Position numbers and translations under genes: made by a program | The notes under the pieces: generated by a model | Seen by the model: the letters and a program-made list of their open reading frames with translations, nothing else | Database searches by the model: none | Told to the model about the DNA's origin: nothing | In this document: piece by piece, positions 34,107 to 41,314 of the stretch | Layout: each line of letters starts with the position of its first letter | How positions within the stretch are numbered: position 1 is the stretch's first letter | Assembly: GCF_020181035.1 (NCBI RefSeq) | Contig: NZ_JAIQYY010000009.1 | Location: 248,001-312,000, forward strand | DNA length: 64,000 bases | Direction of reading: 5' to 3' | Source: Streptomyces sp. CoH27 | GTDB lineage: Bacteria > Actinomycetota > Actinomycetes > Streptomycetales > Streptomycetaceae

Positions 34107-35309
34107 TCAGCAGGTGCCCTCGTCCTGCCACGGCCCCCACTGCGAGGCGCCGGGCACCTCGTTCTGGGTCCACCACTTGGCCTTCCAGTTGTGGTTCCCG
34201 TACGAGACCTCGTTGCCGGCCGTGTACACCGCCGAAGCGCTCCAGGCCGTCTTGCACGAGGTGGGAGTGGGTGTCGGGGTCGGGGTCGGGGTCGGCGGGG
34301 TCACCCCGGCGAACTTCACGGAGTACGTGGCGAAGTCCCAGTCGTTCTGTGTCACGCTGGAGCACGTGCCCGACGTACGGCCGCCGTTGTCCGGCGGGCT
34401 GCACTGCCGGTCGCGGTTCAGGGACCAGAACGTGAAGCGGTCCATGTTGTGGCTCGTGGCGTAGTCCAGCACGGTCTGGAAGTCGGCCTGGGTGAAGTAC
34501 TCGCCGGTGTCGCTGCGGCCGTTCATGCCGGAGAAGCCCTCGTGGGCGTAGGCCGTCGCCTGGTCCCAGCCGAAGGTCGACTGGAGGATCGAGTTGAAGT
34601 TGGTCAGCGCGCTGGTCTGGCTGGCCGCCCCGTTGAAGCCACCATCGAACGGCATGATGGAGAAGTTGTTCGGGGTGAAGCCCTGGGACTTGGCCTCCAG
34701 CAGCATCTGCTTGCCGAACCAGCCCGTGCCGTCCGCCGTGCCGGCCGTCGTCACCGAGACGTACAGGCCAGGGTTGTTCTGCTGGAGGATCTTCGCGGCG
34801 CCGATCTCGTTCTTGATGGCCGCGGTGTTCTCGTACTCCGGCTCCTCCAGGTCGAAGTCGATCGCGTGCAGGCCGTACTTGGTGATGACCTGCTGGTACG
34901 CCGCCGCCGTGGAAGTCGCGTCCGCGCAGGCCTGGCCGAGCTTCGTGCCGCCGTAGCCGCCGATGGAGACGGAGACGTCGCCGCCCTTGCCGCGGATGGT
35001 GTTGATCACCGACTGCACGGCCGTGTCCGAGGAGACGGCGGCGGTGCCGCCCCATGTGGGCGAGCAGCCACCGCCGTTGGGGGCGAGGACGAACGCCAGC
35101 TGGAAGGCCTTCAGGCCGGTCGCGTCCATGATGGCGGACGGGTCCGGCGGGTCGTTGTCCAGCGGCATCAGATACGGGGCCGCGGCGTACCAGCGGTTGC
35201 TCAGCGCGGTGGTCGCGCCCGAGGCGTTGCCCGCGACGAGCGCGGTGGTGCCGGCGGCGGCGAGCGTGACGGCGGCCGCCGCGCCCAGACATGCCCGAAG
35301 ACGTCTCAC
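34107..35309 (-). CDS. GH18 chitinase with C-terminal chitin-binding module
   Basis: 400 residues from GTG 35309 with GGGAGG six bases upstream. Signal peptide 1-31. GH18 catalytic domain about 38-335, with the DxDxE motif as D151-F-D153-L-E155, where E155 is the acid/base. A Pro-Thr linker (TPPTPTPTPTPTPTS) leads to a CBM5/12 chitin-binding module (AWSASAVYTAGNEVSYGNHN ... WWTQNEVPG), about 352-400. It is a secreted endo-acting chitinase. Two DasR-like sites lie upstream and the ribosome-binding site is buried in a leader hairpin. Confidence 0.95.
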   Translation of the reverse strand: MRRLRACLGAAAAVTLAAAGTTALVAGNASGATTALSNRWYAAAPYLMPLDNDPPDPSAIMDATGLKAFQLAFVLAPNGGGCSPTWGGTAAVSSDTAVQSVINTIRGKGGDVSVSIGGYGGTKLGQACADATSTAAAYQQVITKYGLHAIDFDLEEPEYENTAAIKNEIGAAKILQQNNPGLYVSVTTAGTADGTGWFGKQMLLEAKSQGFTPNNFSIMPFDGGFNGAASQTSALTNFNSILQSTFGWDQATAYAHEGFSGMNGRSDTGEYFTQADFQTVLDYATSHNMDRFTFWSLNRDRQCSPPDNGGRTSGTCSSVTQNDWDFATYSVKFAGVTPPTPTPTPTPTPTSCKTAWSASAVYTAGNEVSYGNHNWKAKWWTQNEVPGASQWGPWQDEGTC

Positions 35310-35316
35310 TGCGTGC

Positions 35317-35372
35317 CTCCCGGAGGGTGGGGGTGGGGAGTGTCCCGATGCGGGAGCCCCACCCTCCGGGAG
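35317..35372 (-). promoter_or_regulatory. 5' leader hairpin that covers the chitinase ribosome-binding site
   Basis: CTCCCGGAGGGTGGGG (35317-35332) and CCCCACCCTCCGGGAG (35357-35372) are perfectly complementary over 16 bp with a 24-nt loop. In the minus-strand mRNA the 3' arm ends in GGGAG, part of the Shine-Dalgarno GGGAGG, only six bases before the GTG. If folded, the hairpin would block translation initiation; it could also act as an attenuator. Confidence 0.7.
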
Positions 35373-35394
35373 CTGTTGCGGTCACGTCAATAAG

Positions 35395-35429
35395 TTGGAC
35401 TAGACCAGCGCTCACTTTGGACTAGACCA
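35395..35429 (-). promoter_or_regulatory. Tandem DasR-like / chitinase direct repeats
   Basis: On the minus strand TGGTCTAGTCCA occurs twice, 22 bp apart (35429-35418 and 35407-35396). Each matches 11 of 12 bases of the DasR core TGGTCTAGACCA. Paired 12-bp repeats of this kind mediate chitin induction and glucose repression in Streptomyces chitinase promoters. A TTGACG (35390-35385) immediately downstream may be the -35. Confidence 0.75.
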
Positions 35430-35439
35430 TACGATTGCT

Positions 35440-38091
35440 TTACCTGCCGTCGACCAGCCGCACCGAGAACCCGCGGTCGAGCGGCAGGCTCGGCGTGGTG
35501 ATCGTCGTCACCTGTGTGGCCGGGTCGAACGACCAGGCGGAGGCAGGCAGTTGGCGACCGTCGAGCAGGACGCCTGTCGGCGCCGCGGCGCCGTGCACGG
35601 TGAACCGGTACGAGCGGGCGTCCACTTTGCCGGTGTACGCGCCACGGCTCGCGCCCACCGAGACGGCCGTTCCGTGGCCGTCGGTGTGCAGGGACACCTG
35701 CTGGGTGGCGGTGGCCCCCTTGGCGAAGTCACGGGTCACGCCGTCGTCCTCGTACAGAATGTAGCGGCTCGTGCCGTGGGCCGCCGGATACAGGTCCCAG
35801 TCCAGCTCGTGGGTGTCCCGGGTCTGCCAACTCGTCGTCCCCTTCGGCCACATGGGCACGATCGCTCCCTCGCGCACGAACAGCGGCAGGGTGTCGAGCG
35901 GGGCGTGATAGCCGTTGACCGTGGTCGGTCCCTGGTAGGTGCGGCCGGTCCAGTAGTCGGTCCAGGTGCCCTTCGGCAGATAGATGCCGTCGCGGGTGTC
36001 GGAGTCCTGGTAGACCGGGGCGACGAGGAAGTCGGGCCCGGACAGGAACTCGTACTTCGCCTGATCGGACAGGGTGCCCGGGTCGTCCGGGTACTCCAGC
36101 CACAGCGGACGCACCGCGCCCACCCCGGTCTTCGCGGCCTCGGCGGACAGTGTGTACATGTACGGCAGCAGCCGTTCCTTCAGCTGGAGGTACGTGCGGT
36201 TGATCGAGGTGTACGGCTCACCGTCCAGCCAGGGCTGCTGGTCGGCGGGCTTCTTGGCGGTGAGATCGGTGGCCCAGCCGTCCATGGTCATGATGGCCGG
36301 CAGGAACGCCTTCCACTGGAGGTCACGCGTGTACATCTTCGCGTCGTGGCGGTAGATGCTGCCCACGTCGCCGGTGTTGTAGGCGATACCGGACAGCGTC
36401 GCCCCGGCGTAGGCCGGGATCTGCCAGCGGATGTAGTCCCAGGACAGCTTCTGGTCGCCGCTCCACAGCACCCCGCAGCGCTGGGCGCCCGCCCAGGACA
36501 CCGGCAGCCACACGAAGCCGCGCGCGTCGCTGTTGTCCTCGATCCCCTTCTTCGCCGCGTCGCACGCGTCGAGGGCGAACTTGTAGCCGTTGCCGACCCA
36601 GGCCACGTCCAGCTTGGCCACCCGCTGGCCCGCCTTGACCTGGTCGGCGAGCTTGCCGATGCCGTCCTGGGTCCACAGCCCGAGCTGGGCGTGACGGTCC
36701 TGCAGGCCCTGCGCGGTCTGCTCCAGGTTCTCGTACCCGCAGCCGTAGCCGTCGTTGACCAGCATCCAGCCCAGCGGCATCTGGTGCTGCGTGTACCCGT
36801 CGGCGATCTTCAGCGCGTCCAGGGTGTGCCGCTCGCCCCGGTTGGCGTTGTGCAGGTAGCAGTCGGAGTCGCCCGGTTCGAGGCCGTACACGGGAGGCAT
36901 GAACGGCTTGCCCACCAACGCCGTGTATGCGCCGATCACTTGCTTGGCGTCGCCGAGGAAGTAGTAGGCGTCCAGCCGCCGTTCCTGCTGGCCCGTGGTC
37001 ACCGGCGAGCCGAAGGTGTACACACCGGGCGCGAAGGTGTTGCGGAAGACGCCGTAGCCCGCGCTGGAGAGGTAGAACGGCTGGGAGTTGTTGTAGCCGC
37101 CCTCGTTCCAGTCGAAGCTGTTGGCCACGTACATCGTCTGCCCGCGGTGCGAGAAGCTGCCGTTCTGCTCGCCGCCGCCGAAGAACTGCTCGTCCGCGCC
37201 CCGCACCAGACTCTGCCGCATCCCGCTGGTCGACCACCGCAGCGGCTTGTCCTCCTGCCAGATGCGGGTGCGGTTGCCGGGCCGGTACAGGCCGAGGCGC
37301 AGCGGCTTCTTGTACACGCGCAGCACGGCCTGCGGGGAGCGGATGCCGTAGTAGTCGCCCGCGTCGAAGGACGAGGTGTGCCGATCGAGGGCGGGCTCCC
37401 GGCGCACGATCGCGGTGCCGGCGGGGTCGCTGAGCGAGCCGGAGGGGTCGGCCTGGAGCCGGAGCCCGCCGCCCGTCAGGAAGTCGACACGTGCGGTCAG
37501 TTGTCCGGCACCGACGGTGTAGCTGCCGGCGCCGCCGGAGAAGGACGTGAGATCACCGGCGTCGGCGGTGGCGGGCAGATACGCGGTGCCTGTGAAGGAG
37601 GTGTCGTGCACGTCGTACGGGACGACCAGCACGTGGTACGTCCCCGACGCCCGCGGGATCACCGTGGCCTCGGGGTCGGCGGTGCCCGCGCTGGACGCCA
37701 CCTGCTTGCCCTGGTCGTCGTAGACGTACAGGTCGAAGTCGTCGGAGGGCTTCGCCCACGTGATCGACAGCGGGACGCCGCCCTCGGGGTTGTCGTCCCA
37801 GTAGCCGGCCGGCACCGAGACGGTCAGGTCGAAGCGGTCGCAGACCTTGTTGTCGGGGTCGGCGGCGGCGTCCGGGCAGCTCTCGGTGCCGCCGGCGGTG
37901 CCCCGGGCGTAGACCGGGCTCTGCCAGCTGACGCTGCTGTGGGCGGTGTCGAGCACGGCGCCGGAGGCGGTGGCGGCGGCCCGGGCGGGCGCCGGGCCGG
38001 CGAGCACGGTCGCCGCCAGGGCGGTCGCCAGCCCCAGCGGTACCCAGGCCGGCCGGGGCACACGGTGTCGCAGTCTTCGCGGTCTTTGCAC
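35440..38091 (-). CDS. Secreted GH31 alpha-glycosidase with PPC-like domain
   Basis: 883 residues from GTG 38091 (GAGGGGAG nine bases before). Signal peptide about 1-38. A beta-rich PPC-like domain lies at about 45-175 (SDDFDLYVYDDQGKQ, SGTYHVLVVPYD). The GH31 module follows from about 200 to 780: EQFFGGGEQNGSF, catalytic nucleophile probably Asp in AKLDVAWVG, acid/base probably Asp in LWSGDQKLSWD. A C-terminal beta domain ends the protein. GH31 enzymes release alpha-glucose or alpha-xylose or transfer glucosyl units; specificity cannot be told here. The chitinase promoter begins only 10 nt after its stop. Confidence 0.9.
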   Translation of the reverse strand: MQRPRRLRHRVPRPAWVPLGLATALAATVLAGPAPARAAATASGAVLDTAHSSVSWQSPVYARGTAGGTESCPDAAADPDNKVCDRFDLTVSVPAGYWDDNPEGGVPLSITWAKPSDDFDLYVYDDQGKQVASSAGTADPEATVIPRASGTYHVLVVPYDVHDTSFTGTAYLPATADAGDLTSFSGGAGSYTVGAGQLTARVDFLTGGGLRLQADPSGSLSDPAGTAIVRREPALDRHTSSFDAGDYYGIRSPQAVLRVYKKPLRLGLYRPGNRTRIWQEDKPLRWSTSGMRQSLVRGADEQFFGGGEQNGSFSHRGQTMYVANSFDWNEGGYNNSQPFYLSSAGYGVFRNTFAPGVYTFGSPVTTGQQERRLDAYYFLGDAKQVIGAYTALVGKPFMPPVYGLEPGDSDCYLHNANRGERHTLDALKIADGYTQHQMPLGWMLVNDGYGCGYENLEQTAQGLQDRHAQLGLWTQDGIGKLADQVKAGQRVAKLDVAWVGNGYKFALDACDAAKKGIEDNSDARGFVWLPVSWAGAQRCGVLWSGDQKLSWDYIRWQIPAYAGATLSGIAYNTGDVGSIYRHDAKMYTRDLQWKAFLPAIMTMDGWATDLTAKKPADQQPWLDGEPYTSINRTYLQLKERLLPYMYTLSAEAAKTGVGAVRPLWLEYPDDPGTLSDQAKYEFLSGPDFLVAPVYQDSDTRDGIYLPKGTWTDYWTGRTYQGPTTVNGYHAPLDTLPLFVREGAIVPMWPKGTTSWQTRDTHELDWDLYPAAHGTSRYILYEDDGVTRDFAKGATATQQVSLHTDGHGTAVSVGASRGAYTGKVDARSYRFTVHGAAAPTGVLLDGRQLPASAWSFDPATQVTTITTPSLPLDRGFSVRLVDGR

Positions 38092-38153
38092 GGCGGAACA
38101 GCTCCCCTCGCAGCACTGCGGACTGACTGTTCTTACGGATGGTGCTCGGAAAC

Positions 38154-38186
38154 GCTTGAAACAAGCTTCAATCGAGCAATTTCAAG
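38154..38186. promoter_or_regulatory. Candidate operator before GH31 gene
   Basis: GCTTG-AAA-CAAGC (38154-38166) lies inside a wider pair CTTGAAA (38155-38161) and TTTCAAG (38180-38186), beside GGAAACGC. Such GAAACGC/TTTCAAG half-sites recall LacI-family sugar operators. About 65-95 nt upstream of the GH31 start. Confidence 0.4.
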
Positions 38187-38256
38187 CACGAAGCCTCAGG
38201 GGTGGCGCAGGTTCATGTCAAGAGCACGGGTGCGGAACGCGGGGCGGACATGACGA

Positions 38257-38290
38257 AGGCCGGCCCCCCCCGTGGACGGGGGGCCGGCCT
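38257..38290 (-). terminator. Strong hairpin terminator
   Basis: AGGCCGGCCCCCC (38257-38269) pairs perfectly with GGGGGGCCGGCCT (38278-38290), 13-bp stem, 8-nt loop. It terminates the tautomerase transcript and insulates the GH31 promoter. Confidence 0.85.
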
Positions 38291-38402
38291 GCGCGGCTGG
38301 TTCTTCGTGGGTCGTCTCGGACGGTGTTCTTCCGGAGCGCGATCTGGGTCTGCGTCGTCCGGCCGACCAGCCGGTCCCGGTCGTCGCGCAGATCGTCGCT
38401 CG

Positions 38403-38618
38403 TCAATCCAGTGCCGGCTCCCGGAGTCTGGCCAGGGTCAGCACGCCGCCCCCGATGCCCCAGCCGCCGTCGGCGACTTCCTCCACCAGGACCATCGTGG
38501 CGGCGCGGGCCCGCTCTCCGTAGATCTCGACGTACAGCTCGGTGACGCGGGTGACGATCAGCTCCTTCTGCTGCTCGTCCAGGCTTCCGGCGGGCACCTT
38601 GAAATTCGCGAACGGCAT
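38403..38618 (-). CDS. 4-oxalocrotonate tautomerase family protein
   Basis: 71 residues from ATG 38618 with AAGGAG upstream. It starts MPFANFKVPAGSL; after Met removal Pro would be the N-terminal catalytic base of the tautomerase superfamily. The remaining pattern (EQQKELIVTRVTELYVEIYG, ATMVLVEEVADGGWGIGG) is normal for small 4-OT-like enzymes, which keto-enol tautomerise unsaturated acids or serve as dehalogenases. The physiological substrate is unknown. The reading frame is open upstream into an SDR remnant. Confidence 0.88.
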   Translation of the reverse strand: MPFANFKVPAGSLDEQQKELIVTRVTELYVEIYGERARAATMVLVEEVADGGWGIGGGVLTLARLREPALD

Positions 38619-38639
38619 CGTGTCTCTCCTTGGTCGACG

Positions 38640-38873
38640 GTGTGTCAGAAGGAACTTCCGGTGGTGAGCAGGCCGTCGTCCGGTGGCGGCGGGGGTACCG
38701 GCGTACCCGACCACCACGGCACAGCCGTCGGCGGCGAGCCGGGCCACCGTCGTCCGGCCGATGCCGCGCGAGCCCCCGGTGACGACGGCGACCCGGGGCG
38801 ACGAAGGGGCGGCGGTCGGGGAGGTCGACGTCCGAGGAGGTGGCGGTCGGGTCGTGGTCGCTACGGCGGACAT
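38640..38873 (-). pseudogene. N-terminal remnant of a short-chain dehydrogenase
   Basis: From ATG 38873 (MSAVATTTRP) the frame encodes a Pro/Thr stretch, then a clear SDR coenzyme-binding start: VAVVTGGSRGIGRTTVARLA and GCAVVVGYAG. The rest of the enzyme (NNAG, catalytic YxxxK) is absent. After about 60 residues the frame continues without a stop straight into the tautomerase ATG, so a 156-residue read-through product is possible. Most likely a deletion removed most of an SDR gene that was once divergent from the XRE regulator. Confidence 0.65.
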
Positions 38874-38908
38874 GAGGACTCCCATGGCGGTGCGGTGTGC
38901 GGTCGGCC

Positions 38909-38935
38909 GCCGCCGGGGCGTGGCGCCCCGGCGGC
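38909..38935. promoter_or_regulatory. 12-bp perfect inverted repeat in divergent intergenic region
   Basis: GCCGCCGGGGCG (38909-38920), spacer TGG, CGCCCCGGCGGC (38924-38935). It lies between the SDR remnant and the XRE regulator gene and may be the regulator's operator or a structured leader. Confidence 0.45.
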
Positions 38936-39029
38936 CGGCTCCACTCTCGGCCGCCGTGCCCGGGGCAGCCACGGCTGCGCTCACCCTGGGGCCGGCAACC
39001 CCTGGATACGCGGGGCGGTGGGCACGACC

Positions 39030-39893
39030 ATGGAGGGCGTGAACCACGCAGAGCTGGCCGCCTTCCTCAAGTCCCGGCGTGACCGGGTCCGCCCCGCCGA
39101 CATCGGCCTGCCCGCGGGACCCCGCCGCCGGGTGCCGGGCCTGCGCCGCGAGGAGGTCGCCCAGCTGGCCGGACTGTCGGCCGACTACTACACGGAGCTG
39201 GAGCGCGGCCGGGGCGCCCAGCCCTCCGCGCAGGTCCTGGCCGCCCTCGCCCGTGCCCTGAGGCTGAGCGGCGACGAACGCGACCACCTCTTCCATCTCG
39301 CCGACCGCCCGCTGGCGCCCACCGCGAGCGGCCCCGCCACACTCGTCCAGCCCGCCCTGCTCGGCCTGCTGGACCGGCTGACCACGACCCCGGCCCAGGT
39401 CATCACCGATCTGCACGAGCCCCTCGCGCAGAACCCGCTCGCCGTGGCACTGCTCGGCGCGATGCCGACCGGACGCGGGCCCGAACGGGGTTTCGTGTAC
39501 CGCTGGTTCACCGACCCCGCCGCCCGCGGCCTGTATCCGGCCGAGGACCACCCGCACCACTCCCGCGTCTTCACCGCCGACCTCCAGGCCGTCGCCGCCC
39601 GGCGCGCGAAGGACGCCGACGTGACCCGGATGGTGGCGGCACTGCGCCGGCGCAGCGCGGAGTTCGCCGAGCTGTGGGAACAGCGGGAGGTGGCCCTGCG
39701 CCGCACCGACCACAAGCGCATCGTCCACCCTTCGCTCGGCGTCATCGAGCTGGACTGCCACAACCTGTTCAGCGAGGACGGCCGCCAGCGGCTGCTGTGG
39801 TTCAGCGCCCCGCCCGGCACCGAGGGACACGCGCAGCTGGAACTGCTCTCGGTGATCGGCACGCAGGACCTGAGTGCCGGGGTGGACTCCTGA
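39030..39893 (+). CDS. XRE-family regulator with MmyB-like ligand domain
   Basis: 287 residues from ATG 39030; GTG 39039 is an alternative. An XRE helix-turn-helix is at about 8-90 (GLRREEVAQLAGLSADYYTELERG is the family signature). The C-terminal MmyB-like domain, about 110-275, has HEPLAQNPLAVALLG, RWFTDPAARGLYP and HPSLGVIELDCHNLFSEDG; these PAS-like domains are thought to bind fatty-acid-like ligands. Such regulators commonly sit divergent from an SDR gene they control, which here survives only as a remnant. Confidence 0.92.
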   Translation: MEGVNHAELAAFLKSRRDRVRPADIGLPAGPRRRVPGLRREEVAQLAGLSADYYTELERGRGAQPSAQVLAALARALRLSGDERDHLFHLADRPLAPTASGPATLVQPALLGLLDRLTTTPAQVITDLHEPLAQNPLAVALLGAMPTGRGPERGFVYRWFTDPAARGLYPAEDHPHHSRVFTADLQAVAARRAKDADVTRMVAALRRRSAEFAELWEQREVALRRTDHKRIVHPSLGVIELDCHNLFSEDGRQRLLWFSAPPGTEGHAQLELLSVIGTQDLSAGVDS

Positions 39894-40054
39894 CCGATGT
39901 CCGCAGACCCATGGCGGACCCTCCGTCGCCTGAGGCACCCTTGAGGGTGTGCGTACTGTTTCGCGCCGTTTGAGCAGTCGCACACGGTGGGGATGCAGTC
40001 ATCGGTTACGAATGGCAGGACGCGCCCGGCGCGTCATGGGGGGAGCGGTCGCGC

Positions 40055-41212
40055 ATGCGATCCATCAGCCGTGCTCCACGATCCGTCGTGGAGATCACCA
40101 TCCACAGACCCGGCGAGCTGACGCCCGAGCTGCGGGCCGCCTGGCATCGCGCGATGGACGAGTCGCCCGAGTACGCCAATCCCTTTCTGGCACCGGAGTT
40201 CGCAGCCGGTGTCGGCCTCTTCCGGAGCGGGGCACGGGTGGCCGTGCTGCGCGAGGGCGGGATGCCGGCCGGCTTCTTCCCGTACGAACGCGGGCCGCTG
40301 GGCACGGGCCGAGCCATCGGGCTCGGACTGTCCGACTGCCAGGCCCTCGTGCACCGGCCCGGGGTCACCTGGAACGCGGAGGAACTGCTGCGCGCCTGCG
40401 GGCTCAGCATCTTCGAGTTCGACCATCTCGTCCAGGAGCAGCGCCCGTTCGCGCCACATGTCACCGGTACCTTCGCCTCTCCGGTGATCGATGTGAAACC
40501 CGGCGACGGCGGCTACCCGGAGTGGCTGCGGGCCACCTACCCGGGGCTGGCCAAGACGACGCTGAAGAAGGAGCGGCGGCTCGGCCGGGACATCGGCGAG
40601 GTGCGGTTCGAGTTCGACGAGCGCGACCCGGAGCTGCTGCGCACCCTGATGCACTGGAAGTCCGCGCAGTACCGCAGGACCGGCCGCATGGACCGCTTCT
40701 CCCGGCCCTGGATCGTGGGCCTTGTCGACCATCTCTTCCGCGTCCGCGAGGAGCACTTCACCGGCGTGCTGTCCGTGCTGTACGCGGGCGACCGGCCGGT
40801 GGCGGCCCACTTCGGACCCCGGTCGAGTACGGTGCTGGCGGCCTGGTTCACCGCGTACGACCCCGAACTCCACTACTACTCACCGGGGTTGATGATGCAC
40901 CTGCGGACGGCCGAGGCGGCGGCCCGGGCCGGGGTGACCCTGGTCGACCTGGGGCGGGGCGACAAGGAGTACAAGGACTGGCTGAAGACCCGCGAGCTGC
41001 GGGTCGCCGAGGGCTTCGCCGCACGTGCCCATCCGGTGGCCCTGGCCCAGCGGCTGTGGCGCAGACCGGTGCGCGGGCTGCGCAACACGGTGCTGGCCCA
41101 TCCCGGACTGCGGGACCCGGCCGATCAACTCCTCAAGGCGGTGGGCCGGTTCCGCACGGAGGGCGTTGCGGCCGCCCCGGTCCGGCGAAAGAATCGCGTG
41201 CCGGAACGGTAG
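40055..41212 (+). CDS. CelD/BcsL-type GNAT acetyltransferase
   Basis: 385 residues from ATG 40055 with GGGGGGAGCG upstream. It matches the GNAT_6/CelD-like fold: SPEYANPFLAPEFAAGVG near the N-terminus, then the acetyltransferase core in the second half (LRTLMHWKSAQYRRTG, GVLSVLYAGDRPVAAHFG, TAYDPELHYYSPGLMMHL, DLGRGDKEYKDWL). The family acts on exopolysaccharide precursors or capsule-like glycans. No glycan cluster is nearby, so it is an orphan. Cytoplasmic. Confidence 0.9.
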   Translation: MRSISRAPRSVVEITIHRPGELTPELRAAWHRAMDESPEYANPFLAPEFAAGVGLFRSGARVAVLREGGMPAGFFPYERGPLGTGRAIGLGLSDCQALVHRPGVTWNAEELLRACGLSIFEFDHLVQEQRPFAPHVTGTFASPVIDVKPGDGGYPEWLRATYPGLAKTTLKKERRLGRDIGEVRFEFDERDPELLRTLMHWKSAQYRRTGRMDRFSRPWIVGLVDHLFRVREEHFTGVLSVLYAGDRPVAAHFGPRSSTVLAAWFTAYDPELHYYSPGLMMHLRTAEAAARAGVTLVDLGRGDKEYKDWLKTRELRVAEGFAARAHPVALAQRLWRRPVRGLRNTVLAHPGLRDPADQLLKAVGRFRTEGVAAAPVRRKNRVPER

Positions 41213-41314
41213 TTACTGACAGGCGCTCGTCAAAATTTGGCCAAGCGGCGGACGTTTCCGTGTCCGCGTGATCGGGTCTCCTGCGTCGGCCGTGTCGATG
41301 CCCTCAGGAGGCCC

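Noticed and set aside
34262..34301. GGTCGGGGTC-type short repeats
   Set aside because: They encode the Pro-Thr linker of the chitinase, a common codon-level repeat.
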